Shown: piece after piece, positions 49,994-59,979 of the stretch | Layout of the letters: every line of letters begins with the position of its first letter | Numbering within the stretch: the first letter of the stretch is position 1 | Source: Planctomycetia bacterium | Lineage (GTDB): Bacteria; Planctomycetota; Planctomycetia; Pirellulales; UBA1268 | Direction of reading: 5' to 3' | DNA length: 64,000 nt | Assembly: GCA_026401035.1 (NCBI GenBank) | Contig: JAPLNR010000075.1 | Coordinates: forward strand, 1 to 64,000 | The notes under the pieces: generated by a model | Told to the model about the DNA's origin: nothing | Database searches by the model: none | The model's input: only the letters and a program-made list of their open reading frames with translations | Made by a program: the position numbers and the translations under genes

Positions 49994-50164
49994 CGCTGTA
50001 AGCATAGCCGCCGGGCAGCGCCGCTGGAGATCGCGACCCCCCCGTTTGCGTGGCGGGCGGGGCGTGGGTACAACGATTTGAGATGGGGCGGCAGAGCTTG
50101 CGTTGCCCCAAAGTTTTGACTGATTTGTCCCAACGAGCGTTCGGAAGACGCTTCCAGGTGCCGG

Positions 50165-51805
50165 ATGGTGTCGACAGACAGCCTCGAACAGTTCATGGCG
50201 CGCGGGGCTGTCTGGCTCGTGCTCGCGGTGATCTGGGCGGCGGCCTGCGTGTGGGTGGAACGCGATGCCCCGCGCGTGTTCCGCAGGGCGGGCCTGTTCA
50301 GGATTTTCTTGGTGGTTTTGGGCACGCTCCTCTTTCTCACAACCTGCCAATTCGGCCTGCGGTCGCTCGCCGTCATGCTGCCGCTATTGCCCCTGGCTTT
50401 GGTCCCCTACGGCGTTATGCGCGAGATTTCGGCCCCGCCGGAATACCAGCTGCTGCCGCGGCAGTTTGGAGGGATCCTGCAGAAAGCTGCGCAGGTGCTG
50501 CCGATCGGGAGGCTCCTCGACAAGCTGCGGGCCCCGGGCGGGGGCGGCTTCGGCTCGACCGCTGCCGGCTCGACTGAGATCGCCCTGCTCAAGAAAAACG
50601 GTCAGCCCTACGACGGCAAGGACGCCCACGGCCTCGACCAGGAGACATCGCGGGCCATTCGCTCGGTGCAGGGCATCCTGCTGACGGCGATCCAGATGCG
50701 GGCCACCGACGTGCACATGGAGCCCAAGGTCGGCGACGAACTCCAGATCCGTTACCGGATCGACGGTATCCTGCAGACGATCTCCACGCTCCCCGGTGCC
50801 GCCGGGCGGGCCATTGTGTCGGCCGGAAAGGTGCTCGCCGACATGGATATCGCCGAACGCCGCCGGCCGCAGGACGGCACGTTCGCGGCCCTGTACAGCG
50901 GCCGGAAATTCGACGTGCGGGCCGCATCCGGGCCGACCAACTTCGGTGAGAAGATGTCGCTGCGGCTGCTCGACTCCGACGGCGGCATCGTGAAGTCCGG
51001 GCTGAACGGCATCGGCATGCGGGAGTCGACGCTCAAGACGCTGCGGGCGATCATCCACAAGCCCGACGGCATGCTCATCGTCTGCGGGCCGACCGGATCC
51101 GGGAAGACCACGAGCCTCTACGCTGCGATCAGCGAGATCGACGTGCTCTCACGAAACATCATCACGATCGAGGATCCAATCGAATACCGGCTCGACAACA
51201 TCTCCCAGACGGCCGTCAACACCGCGGCCGATCTCACGTTCGCCAAGATCCTGCGGTCGGTGCTGCGGCAGGATCCGGACGTGATCCTCGTGGGCGAGAT
51301 CCGCGACAAGGAGACGGCCGAGATCGCCATGGAGTCGGCCGTCACCGGCCATTTCGTCTTCTCCACGGTCCATGCCAACGACACGGCGACCACGATCACG
51401 CGGCTGCTCGACATGGGGATCGAGGCCACGCGGATGCAGGCTGCGGTAACGGCGGTGCTGGCGCAGCGGCTGGTGCGGGTGCTCTGCGAGAAGTGCAAGG
51501 TGCCCTACAAGCCGGCCGCAGACGAACTGCGAAAGTATGGGATCCCGGCCGCCAAGGTGACCATGTTCTACCGCGAGCAGGGCTGCCCGGCGTGCAACGG
51601 CACGGGCTACCGGGGCCGCACAGGCATTCATGAGCTGATGGTGTTCGACAATGCGATTCGGGCGCTGTTGGTCGGCCGCCCGTCGATCGAGGCGATCCGG
51701 GCGGCGGCCCGCAAGGGGGGTACCAGAACCTTGCAGGAATCCTGCCTCTACAAGGTGATCGAAGGGGTGACGAGCCTCAACGAGTGTGCTCGCGTTTCAA
51801 AGTGA
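50165..51805 (+). CDS. GspE/PilB-type secretion ATPase with N-terminal membrane helices
   Basis: 546 residues. Instead of the usual cytoplasmic N-terminal domain it has two to three membrane helices (residues about 14-95, WLVLAVIWAAACVW and FLVVLGTLLFLTT) and then the ATPase: RATDVHMEP, the Walker A GPTGSGKTTS (309-318), Asp-box ITIEDPIEYRLD, Walker B VILVGEIRD (about 373-381) and the zinc motif CEKCKVPYKP...CPAC near 440-480. Such ATPases drive pilus assembly or type II secretion; no pilus genes are next to it. It sits between lutB and lutA. Confidence 0.9.
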   Translation: MVSTDSLEQFMARGAVWLVLAVIWAAACVWVERDAPRVFRRAGLFRIFLVVLGTLLFLTTCQFGLRSLAVMLPLLPLALVPYGVMREISAPPEYQLLPRQFGGILQKAAQVLPIGRLLDKLRAPGGGGFGSTAAGSTEIALLKKNGQPYDGKDAHGLDQETSRAIRSVQGILLTAIQMRATDVHMEPKVGDELQIRYRIDGILQTISTLPGAAGRAIVSAGKVLADMDIAERRRPQDGTFAALYSGRKFDVRAASGPTNFGEKMSLRLLDSDGGIVKSGLNGIGMRESTLKTLRAIIHKPDGMLIVCGPTGSGKTTSLYAAISEIDVLSRNIITIEDPIEYRLDNISQTAVNTAADLTFAKILRSVLRQDPDVILVGEIRDKETAEIAMESAVTGHFVFSTVHANDTATTITRLLDMGIEATRMQAAVTAVLAQRLVRVLCEKCKVPYKPAADELRKYGIPAAKVTMFYREQGCPACNGTGYRGRTGIHELMVFDNAIRALLVGRPSIEAIRAAARKGGTRTLQESCLYKVIEGVTSLNECARVSK

Positions 51806-51813
51806 GAGAGGCC

Positions 51814-52404
51814 ATGCACCCACTCTTCGGATCGATCCTCCAGCAGCTCGGCGACCTGATCATGATCATGATCGTGGTCGGCATGGCGCTCTATGGCTGG
51901 CAGCACGGCCTGTTTCTGGCGACCGTGGCCGGCCTGCAGGTGCTGGGTTCGTTTCTGGCCGCCATGGCGCTCGCCGACACACTGGCCCCGCTGCTCCTGC
52001 AGGCCGACTGCCCGCAGTCGTACACCTTCCCGGTGGCGTTTCTGCTGATCTTCCTCGGCAGCATCGTCGTGATTCGTCTGGGAGTGGGATTCAGCATTCG
52101 CGAGGGGGAAGGGCGTTGTTCCGAGTGGATCGACAAGATCGGTGGAACACTGGTCGGAGCGATTGCCGGCTATGTGCTTGCCGGGGCGGTGCTCGTGGCC
52201 TGGTCGATGGCTCCCCTCGTGGACGCGCTGCAGCTCAAGGGGTCCGAGCTTCGGCTCGATGCCGGTGGCCCGCTCCTCCGCACGTTTGTCAGGTGCTTCG
52301 ATGAGCCGGATCTTGCGCCGCGACTCCTGCGCTGCTACGCGACGGGCAATTGGGACGAACGGTTTCCCGCGCCCGCCGCCGAGCCCATCACTCCGCAGCC
52401 GTAG
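51814..52404 (+). CDS. CvpA-like membrane protein
   Basis: 196 residues with four hydrophobic segments in the CvpA arrangement: LIMIMIVVGMALYGWQHGL, LATVAGLQVLGSFLAAMALA, FPVAFLLIFLGSIVVIRLG and LVGAIAGYVLAGAVLVAW. CvpA proteins are needed for colicin V export in E. coli and otherwise are unassigned. It starts 8 bases after the GspE-like stop, with GAGAGAGG upstream, so both are cotranscribed. It overlaps the convergent lutA gene by 17 bases. Confidence 0.75.
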   Translation: MHPLFGSILQQLGDLIMIMIVVGMALYGWQHGLFLATVAGLQVLGSFLAAMALADTLAPLLLQADCPQSYTFPVAFLLIFLGSIVVIRLGVGFSIREGEGRCSEWIDKIGGTLVGAIAGYVLAGAVLVAWSMAPLVDALQLKGSELRLDAGGPLLRTFVRCFDEPDLAPRLLRCYATGNWDERFPAPAAEPITPQP

Positions 52405-53125
52405 CGAGCACCTCGGCGAGGTGGATGGTGTGGGGCTTGTGTCCCTGCGCCGACTGGAAATTCCGTGACAGCCAGCCGTCGAGCTGGAGCTGGCAACTGG
52501 GATCGCTCGACACGATGTAGTCGCAGCCCGTGCGGGCGAGCGAGCCCCCCTTCACCTCCGCCATCGCCGTCGAGATCATCGGGAATTTCACGCTGAAGAG
52601 CCCGCCGAAGCCGCAGCAGCTCTCCGGTTCATCGCACTCGACGAGTTCCAGGCCGTTCACGGCACGGAGGAGATCCCGCGGCGCATTTTTAATCCGCAGT
52701 TCGCGCAGGCCGTGGCAGCCGTCGTGGTAGGTGACACGGTGGGGAAAGTGGGCGCCTACATCGGTCACACCGAGCCTGTCGACCAGAAACTCGCCGAATT
52801 CAAACGTCCGGCTCGCCAGGTCGAGCGCGCGGGTTGCATGGGGCGTGCCCTCGAGCAACTGCGGATAGAAAACCCGCATCATCGCCACGCAGGAGCCGCT
52901 CGGACCCACGACGGCCTCGGCTCCGTCAAACACGTCGAGTGCCCGGATCGCCACCGCTCGGGCCTCATCCCAGTAGCCGGCGTTGAAACTCGGCTGGCCG
53001 CAGCAGGTTTGCGCGGCGCGAAATTCGCAGGTATGCCCCAGCCGTTCGAGCACGCGGACCACCGCCAGACCCACCTGCGGGGTCATCTGGTCGACGAAAC
53101 AGGGGATGAAGAGGCTGATGTTCAT
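52388..53125 (-). CDS. lutA: (Fe-S)-binding protein LutA
   Basis: 245 residues of the CCG family with two cysteine-rich motifs: AAQTCCGQPSF near residue 38 and ESCCGFGGLFSVK near 190; these bind iron-sulfur clusters. It is the third part of the LutABC lactate-oxidising complex. It lies 2.4 kb from lutB on the same strand, with two + strand genes inserted between, so it probably has its own promoter. Confidence 0.9.
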   Translation of the reverse strand: MNISLFIPCFVDQMTPQVGLAVVRVLERLGHTCEFRAAQTCCGQPSFNAGYWDEARAVAIRALDVFDGAEAVVGPSGSCVAMMRVFYPQLLEGTPHATRALDLASRTFEFGEFLVDRLGVTDVGAHFPHRVTYHDGCHGLRELRIKNAPRDLLRAVNGLELVECDEPESCCGFGGLFSVKFPMISTAMAEVKGGSLARTGCDYIVSSDPSCQLQLDGWLSRNFQSAQGHKPHTIHLAEVLATAAE

Positions 53126-53176
53126 GGGTGAATCAAAGTGTACACCCCGTTCCTGCCACGTCAGCCCGTGGAGGAA

Positions 53177-55177
53177 TCACGCCCTCGCGGCGACGGCAAT
53201 CGTCCAGCGCTTGGCGGTGGGCCAGGCGGCAAACGCGGTGTTGGTGAAGGCCGCTCCCGTGCTGCGGGCGACCTGCCAGGCTCCGGTATAGGGATTGCGT
53301 GCGGCGATGTCGGTCTTTCCGTCACCGTTGAAGTCGCCCGTGACCGGGGATTGCCAGGCGACATCGGTCCTGAACCCACCCCAGCGGGACAGGACCGAAC
53401 TGGTGCCCGTGCTGTGGCTGACCCACCAAGTGCCGTCGTTGGCGCGGCGGCCGGCGATGTCGGTTTTCCCGTCGCCGTTGAAGTCGCCGGTCAGAACCGT
53501 TGTCCATTTGTTGGCGAAGTACCACTGGGCGAACGGGGAGTTCGTGAAGGCCGCTCCCGTGCTGGTGGCGATCTGCCAGGCTCCGGTGTAGGGATTGTGT
53601 CCCGCGATGTCGGTTTTGCCGTCGCCGCTGAAGTCGCCGGCCACGATGAATTGCCAGGCGACGCTGGTCGTGAACCCGCCCCAGCGGTCCAGAACCGAAT
53701 CCAGGACCGAACCGGTGCCAGCGCTGCGGCTGACCCACCAGCTGCCGTCGCTCGCGCGGCGACCGGCGATGTCGGTCTTGCCATCACCGTTGAAGTCGCC
53801 CGTCAGAGCGGAGGTCCACCGCTCGGCGGTGGACCAGGTGCCGAACGCGGCGTTTGCAAAGGCTGATCCCGTGCTTCTGGCGACCTGCCAGGCTCCCGTG
53901 GATGGATTGCGGGCGGCGATGTCAGCCCGGCGGTCGCCGTCGAAGTCGCCGGTGACGAACGACTGCCAGGGAACACTCGCCGAAAAACTGCCCCAGAGCG
54001 TCGGCGTGGCCGTGCCGGCGGCCGGCGTCGTTGTCACCCACCAGCTGCCGTCCGCGGCCCGGTTGGCGACATCGGTGCGACCGTCACCGCTGAAGTCGCC
54101 GGTCAGCATCGTGGTGGTCCACGTCCGGTTGACGGGGAGCGTCGCCAATGTCGCCGTTGTCGATCCCGTCAGGCCGGGGCGGGTGATGATCAGCTCGTTT
54201 CCGGCCTGCCCGATGAGGGCATTGAACTCGGTCGATTGCAGCCGCACGGTGAAGCTATCCTCGACAGCGTCCGCTGGGTTGAAGACCGATTCAGCCCGCA
54301 CGGTGACGGTCGCATCTCCCGGCGTGCGGGCGGCGAATGCCAGCTGCAGGCTGCCGTTGGCGTCGAAGGATGGCGACACGACCGCGGCGTTGCTCGTCGT
54401 CACCGTGTAGACCAGTTCGCCGACGGTCACGATCGAGGGAAAGGCGACGAAATTCTCCCGGGCCAGGCCCGCACCACCCACGGTTCCCTGCACGGGTAAT
54501 TCGTTGAGCGCTGCTCCGGCATTGGAGACCGGCAGCGCGGCGATTCGGTCGACGACGGTCATGCCACTGCCGAGCACGCGGGCGAACGCCGTGAAGCCGC
54601 CGTTCTGCGAATCAAGGTCGGCCGCATTGTTGGCCAAGTTAAAGAACCACTGGTTTGTCGCGCTGCTTGGCTCGCCTGGCTTTTTGGCCATCGCGATCGT
54701 GCCGCGGACATTCGTGTTGCCGGGCTCGTTGACGACGGCAGGCCGCTGCGGCACGTCCGCAACCAACGGCGTTCCTGAGTCAGTGACTTTGAAGCCGCCC
54801 CCCTGAACGACGAAGCCGGGAACCGAGCGGTGGATGATCGTGTTGCGGTAGTCGCCGGCGTTGGCGTAGGCGAGGAAGTTCGCCGCCGTCAGCGGCGTGG
54901 TGCGGGTCCGTCCCGGGCCCGCCTGGTCGAAGAGTTCGGCAAAGATCGGCGTTGTTGAAGACCCCAATTTGGCGTCAAACCGCACCACTGTGCCGGCGAC
55001 GGCCGTGTCGTTGTAACGGCCGGCAAGGCTGATGGTCTGGTTGAGCGTGGGGCTATTGACCGGGATGACCAAGTCGGGGAGAGCCGCGACCACGGCCACG
55101 GCCAGCACCTGGCGGGGCTCGAGCGACTCGGCAGCGAGTGGCCGTTTGGGCCTGTTTTGCCGGGAAAATCGTGGCAT
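53177..55177 (-). CDS. Surface protein: LEPR motif, cyclophilin domain and six FG-GAP-like repeats
   Basis: 666 residues. An N-terminal LEPRQVLA motif is the planctomycete surface-sorting type. Residues about 70-240 are a cyclophilin-type peptidyl-prolyl isomerase domain (TPLTAANFLAYANAGDYRN; IIHRSVPGFVVQGGGF; NQWFFNLANN; FTAFARVLG). After a linker come six FG-GAP/VCBS-like repeats (GDFNGDGKTDIAGRR, then DGSWWVS or TGAWQVA), alternating in two forms. These repeats bind calcium in adhesins. A -10-like TATACT lies at 55226-55231 on the minus strand. The protein probably acts on the cell surface. Confidence 0.85.
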   Translation of the reverse strand: MPRFSRQNRPKRPLAAESLEPRQVLAVAVVAALPDLVIPVNSPTLNQTISLAGRYNDTAVAGTVVRFDAKLGSSTTPIFAELFDQAGPGRTRTTPLTAANFLAYANAGDYRNTIIHRSVPGFVVQGGGFKVTDSGTPLVADVPQRPAVVNEPGNTNVRGTIAMAKKPGEPSSATNQWFFNLANNAADLDSQNGGFTAFARVLGSGMTVVDRIAALPVSNAGAALNELPVQGTVGGAGLARENFVAFPSIVTVGELVYTVTTSNAAVVSPSFDANGSLQLAFAARTPGDATVTVRAESVFNPADAVEDSFTVRLQSTEFNALIGQAGNELIITRPGLTGSTTATLATLPVNRTWTTTMLTGDFSGDGRTDVANRAADGSWWVTTTPAAGTATPTLWGSFSASVPWQSFVTGDFDGDRRADIAARNPSTGAWQVARSTGSAFANAAFGTWSTAERWTSALTGDFNGDGKTDIAGRRASDGSWWVSRSAGTGSVLDSVLDRWGGFTTSVAWQFIVAGDFSGDGKTDIAGHNPYTGAWQIATSTGAAFTNSPFAQWYFANKWTTVLTGDFNGDGKTDIAGRRANDGTWWVSHSTGTSSVLSRWGGFRTDVAWQSPVTGDFNGDGKTDIAARNPYTGAWQVARSTGAAFTNTAFAAWPTAKRWTIAVAARA
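53300..54110 (-). repeat. Six tandem FG-GAP-like repeats within the surface protein
   Basis: The GDFxGDGxTDIA segments recur at roughly 53300-53345, 53455-53495, 53600-53640, 53755-53800, 53910-53955 and 54064-54108, with a period of about 150 bases. The later copies are very similar to each other at the DNA level. Confidence 0.75.
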
Positions 55178-55267
55178 GAGGGCAACCTTCGAACCGCACG
55201 GGCTTCAGCGCTCCGCATGGGAAAGTATACGTGCGCCGTTGGGCCACGGTTCGTTTCCGCCGGAAAT

Positions 55268-56149
<882 letters not shown>

Positions 56150-56169
56150 GGAATGTCTTTCTAGTTGAG

Positions 56170-57354
56170 TCAGGCTTTGCTTGCGGCGACGACCTTCTTC
56201 GCGGCGTCGGTGAGGCCGTCGGCGGTGATGATCTGCGTGCCGCTCGTGGCGAGGATCTTCTTCCCCTCCTCCACCTCGGTGCCCTCGAGCCGCACGACGA
56301 GCGGCACGGTGAACCCGATCGTTTTCGAGGCCTCGACCAGGGCGGTGGCGATCGTCGTGCATCGCATAATGCCGCCGAAAATATTGACGAGAACCGCCTT
56401 CACGTTCTTGTCCGACAGGATGATCCGAAAGGCCTCGGTCACCTGTTTCACGTCGGCGCCGCCGCCCACGTCCAGGAAATTCGCCGGCTCGCCGCCGTGA
56501 TGCTTCACGAGGTCCATCGTGCTCATGGCGAGCCCCGCGCCATTCACCAGGCAGCCGATCGTGCCGTCGAGCTTCACATAGGAGAGCCCGGCGGCCGCGG
56601 CGCGGGTTTCTGCCGGCTCCTCCTCGGCCTCGTCGCGGAGCGAGGCGAGATCCTTGTGGCGGAAGAGGGCGTTGTCGTCGAACGTCATCTTGGCGTCGAG
56701 GGCCACGAGCGTGCCGTCCTTGGCGAGCACGAGCGGATTGATTTCGAGCAGCGATGCGTCGAGCGACACGAAGGCCGCGCAGAGCTTCTTGAAGAAGGTC
56801 TCCGCATGCCGCCAGCTGGCCGTGGGAAGCTTGAGTTTCGAGGCGAGCAGCCGGGCCTGATAGCCGCCGAGGCCACGATCGGGATCGAAGGGCTCGGAGA
56901 GAATGAGTTCGGGTGTCTTGGCGGCGACCTCCTCGATGTCCATGCCGCCGGCGGTGCTGGCGATGAGCACGGGAGAGCCGACGCGGCGATCGACGAGCAC
57001 GGCACAGTAGAGTTCGCGGTCGATCGCGCAGCCGCTTTCAACAAAGACTTGCCGCACCACCTGCCCCTCGGGGCCGGTCTGGATCGTCACGAGCGTGTTG
57101 TTGAGCAGCCCCTTGGCGATCCGCTCGGCATCGGTGGCGCTCTTGGCAAGCTCCACGCCCCGCTGCGTTCCGCCCTTCACGGTGCCCTTGCCGCGGCCGC
57201 CGGCATGGATCTGCGCCTTGACCGCGCAGATCGGCGTGCCGAGTGCCGTGTAGGCGGCCGCCGCCTCCGCGGGCGATCGGGCGACCTTGCCGACGAGCAC
57301 GGGAACGCCCGCGGCCCGCAGCAGATCCTTGGCCTGGTATTCGTGAATTTTCAT
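56170..57354 (-). CDS. sucC: Succinyl-CoA ligase [ADP- or GDP-forming] beta subunit
   Basis: 394 residues, the usual length. The ATP-grasp domain starts [19 protein letters not shown] and includes [18 protein letters not shown]; the ligase domain includes [17 protein letters not shown] and [10 protein letters not shown]. It forms the complex with SucD for substrate-level phosphorylation in the citric acid cycle. It leads the sucC-sucD operon. Nucleotide specificity is not evident. Confidence 0.95.
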   Translation of the reverse strand: MKIHEYQAKDLLRAAGVPVLVGKVARSPAEAAAAYTALGTPICAVKAQIHAGGRGKGTVKGGTQRGVELAKSATDAERIAKGLLNNTLVTIQTGPEGQVVRQVFVESGCAIDRELYCAVLVDRRVGSPVLIASTAGGMDIEEVAAKTPELILSEPFDPDRGLGGYQARLLASKLKLPTASWRHAETFFKKLCAAFVSLDASLLEINPLVLAKDGTLVALDAKMTFDDNALFRHKDLASLRDEAEEEPAETRAAAAGLSYVKLDGTIGCLVNGAGLAMSTMDLVKHHGGEPANFLDVGGGADVKQVTEAFRIILSDKNVKAVLVNIFGGIMRCTTIATALVEASKTIGFTVPLVVRLEGTEVEEGKKILATSGTQIITADGLTDAAKKVVAASKA

Positions 57355-57375
57355 GATGTGCCTTTCATGGCTGCT

Positions 57376-58284
57376 TCAACGGGACGGCGGCGACAATATG
57401 GCACGGATGCCACCACTTTCCAACGGTTTGCCTCCAACCCGGGCGAGATGCTGCCGAATGAGTCGGACGTCATAGGGAGTCGCCGCGGCCACGCCGTCGA
57501 GCACATGCCCCAGATTCAGCCCGTAGTGGTTGACGCGAAAGAGGCCCGCCTTCACGAACGGCACGCCGGCATCGAGGAGCCGTCCAGGGAAGCATTCGCT
57601 GGGATTGTGAGGCGTATCCCGCATCTTGCGGAGGTGCCGCCACGAACGTTTTGGCTCGCGGATCGCGAGGTGCGGCCAGAGCTCGCGGCGTGTCGCCAGG
57701 GCATGTTCGCGGGCGTCGTAGAGCGCCGCCATCTGGAAGCCAGCCTGTAAAAAATGTTCCGACATGCCGATCTCATAGCGGTCGATGATGTCGTCCTTGC
57801 GGTCGAGCGGAACGACCGACTGCCAGAACCCCTGGAACGCCGGCGACTCGAGCAGGGGCCGCCGCATGGCGAAGAACCACGACTGAAGATGCGGGCAGGA
57901 AGCTTTGCCGCGACGCCTGGTGCCCTGCTCCGAAAGACACATGCCCCACAGGTCGGCGTCGGCAACCCGCGGATCGGCCAGCACCGGTGCAAGATCGGCC
58001 AGCGGCCCGTAGACGCTGTCGTTTGTGCAGATCAGTTCCTCGAACGCGTCCAGCGGTCCGAGCGACTCGATGCCCGCCCGCCAACTGCAGAAGTCGTAGC
58101 CGATGTTGTCACGCGGGATGAAGGTGTCGACGACTGGCTGCAGCGCGGGGGGCAGTGCCCGCGCGCTGGCCGACACGACGACCAGCCGGTCGACGGCCGC
58201 GCGATACTGCCGCAGCGCAGCGACGACATAGTCGGCCCAGAGGCCGTCCTGATCGTAGTGGGCGAACACCAAGGCCCGTGCCAT
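57376..58284 (-). CDS. Rhamnan synthesis F-like protein
   Basis: 302 residues of the RgpF (rhamnan synthesis protein F) family: ALVFAHYDQDGLWADYVV at the start, VSASARALPP and IGYDFCSWRAGIESLGPLD, then TNDSVYGPL and a CPHLQSWFFAMRRPLLES block. RgpF is linked to polyrhamnose or similar wall-polysaccharide assembly. This agrees with the dTDP-rhamnose genes at 59980-62840. ATG 58284 is used; GTG 58290 is in frame. It is on the same strand as the GT2 gene with a 32-base gap. Confidence 0.85.
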   Translation of the reverse strand: MARALVFAHYDQDGLWADYVVAALRQYRAAVDRLVVVSASARALPPALQPVVDTFIPRDNIGYDFCSWRAGIESLGPLDAFEELICTNDSVYGPLADLAPVLADPRVADADLWGMCLSEQGTRRRGKASCPHLQSWFFAMRRPLLESPAFQGFWQSVVPLDRKDDIIDRYEIGMSEHFLQAGFQMAALYDAREHALATRRELWPHLAIREPKRSWRHLRKMRDTPHNPSECFPGRLLDAGVPFVKAGLFRVNHYGLNLGHVLDGVAAATPYDVRLIRQHLARVGGKPLESGGIRAILSPPSR

Positions 58285-58316
58285 CGCCACGCTCCTGCTG
58301 GGACTGTCACGGTGGG

Positions 58317-59327
58317 CTAGGTTGCCGGGGCCAGTACTTTGAGGCGTCGTTCAAGCACCGCGGCCCGCTGTTCGGCGCCGCTGCGTTGCCGGGAATTGCC
58401 AATCAGTGCCAGGAGGTCGCGGGCATGCGCCAGCGTGGCCCGGGCCGCCGAAAGATCCCTTTGAGCCACCCGTTTGGCTACTTCGCGAAGCGCCGATTTG
58501 GCATACCAGTGCGCGCTGCGATCGGTGAGCGCGAGTCGCTGATTGGCAGGCAGGGACTCGGCATTGATGCGGATGGCATGGACCAGATCCGGCCAGACTC
58601 CACCGGCGGTGAGCAGCCGGGCCGACTCGCTGGCTGCGTGGCGTCGAAACACGGCCAGCGGTCGGGGTTCGTACCAGACCGGAAACCGCGCCGCGATCCG
58701 CACCCACATCTCCCAGTCGAGGGTTTGGCAGAGATCCATTCGATAGCCGCCGAGGATCTCATAGGTGGTCCGGGCCACCACGACGGACGGCGTTTGAATT
58801 CGCTGGCGGGTGGCAATTTTGGGCAACCAGTCGGAGAGCACGCCCGGCCAGAGTCGCTGCCGCGAATTGATTTTGATCAGGTGATCATCCGAATCGATGA
58901 TGCTGCTGCGGCAGAAGGCCATACCGATGAGGGGCGCCTGGAGAAAGGCCTGCTCCATGCGGGTATAGAATCCGGGCAGCACCTGATCATCCTGATGCAG
59001 AAGATGCACGAGGTGGCCACAGGCAAGCCCGACGGCGCGGTTCCAGTTGCCGGCGATTCCCAGATGGCTCCCATCCACGTAGACATCGATCCGACCGTGG
59101 GGATCGATCGACCGCACGAGTTCGACCACATCCGTGTGCCGCGATCCGTCGTCCACAACCGCGATCTGCATCTCTTCGGGCGCCGGCGCCTGCGACAGCA
59201 CCGATTGGAGCGCCCGCCGCAACTGTTCGCCGGGCTCGTAGGTGGGCAGCATCACCGAGAACCGCGGCCGGTTCGGGTGGCCGTCCACGCCGGGCACGAG
59301 CGGGATGGGAGACGCGGCTGAAGCCAT
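58317..59327 (-). CDS. Glycosyltransferase family 2
   Basis: 336 residues with the GT-A fold: FSVMLPTYEPGEQLRRALQS, the nucleotide motif AVVDDGSRHTD, and a DxD-like HLLHQDDQVLPG near residue 118; the WEMWVRIAARF segment is the acceptor-side motif. It probably adds a sugar to the surface polysaccharide and may work with the RgpF-like protein. ATG 59327 is the natural start. It is divergent from the RmlC-like gene with a 148-base gap. Confidence 0.87.
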   Translation of the reverse strand: MASAASPIPLVPGVDGHPNRPRFSVMLPTYEPGEQLRRALQSVLSQAPAPEEMQIAVVDDGSRHTDVVELVRSIDPHGRIDVYVDGSHLGIAGNWNRAVGLACGHLVHLLHQDDQVLPGFYTRMEQAFLQAPLIGMAFCRSSIIDSDDHLIKINSRQRLWPGVLSDWLPKIATRQRIQTPSVVVARTTYEILGGYRMDLCQTLDWEMWVRIAARFPVWYEPRPLAVFRRHAASESARLLTAGGVWPDLVHAIRINAESLPANQRLALTDRSAHWYAKSALREVAKRVAQRDLSAARATLAHARDLLALIGNSRQRSGAEQRAAVLERRLKVLAPAT

Positions 59328-59475
59328 CGGATTGCCTATCTTCGCCAGACTCTTTTTCTGGAGCTTCTATAACTCGCTTCATCGCAAGAATCGGTCTGGC
59401 CCGCAACCGCAGAAGTTGGGTACATCCTGCAGACTGGCGAGAGTTCCAGACCGCCATCCCTCCAGGGCCGTGCTA

Positions 59476-59973
59476 ATGACCGTTTGTAATCCGACGACTT
59501 CACAGATCGGCGACGTCGTCATCAGGCCGCTCAAGCAGCACGGCGACGCCCGGGGCTGGCTGGTAGAGCTCTATCGCGAGGACGAACTGGCGGAGTCGCT
59601 ACACCCGGTCATGGCCTACGTGAGCCAGACGCAGCCCGGCGTAACGCGGGGCCCGCACGAGCACGTCGATCAGACCGACTATTTTGCGTTCATCGGACCG
59701 GGCGATTTTGAGCTCATCCTCTGGGACGCCCGCCCGGAATCGCCGACGCACGGGCTCCAGACCCGCACACTCTGCGGCCAATCGCGCCCGTGTGCGGTGA
59801 CGATTCCGCCTGGTGTCGTCCATGCGTATCGCAACGTGAGCGACATCCCCGGCTGGGTCTTCAACGCTCCGAATCGCCTCTATGCGGGCCAGGGCAAGCA
59901 GGAGCCGGTGGACGAGATTCGCCACGAACTGGCGGCCGATTCCCCTTACAAAGTCGACGACGCGCGGAAATAA
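59476..59973 (+). CDS. dTDP-4-dehydrorhamnose 3,5-epimerase-like protein
   Basis: 165 residues, a cupin of the RmlC superfamily: DVVIRPLKQHGDARGWLVEL is the RmlC-like start and RGPHEHVDQTDYFAF and VTIPPGVVHAYRN carry the metal/substrate His residues. Classic RmlC has RGLHYQ at the first site, so this is a divergent member, perhaps an epimerase for another dTDP sugar. It begins the plus-strand rfb group. Confidence 0.75.
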   Translation: MTVCNPTTSQIGDVVIRPLKQHGDARGWLVELYREDELAESLHPVMAYVSQTQPGVTRGPHEHVDQTDYFAFIGPGDFELILWDARPESPTHGLQTRTLCGQSRPCAVTIPPGVVHAYRNVSDIPGWVFNAPNRLYAGQGKQEPVDEIRHELAADSPYKVDDARK

Positions 59974-59979
59974 ACACCA

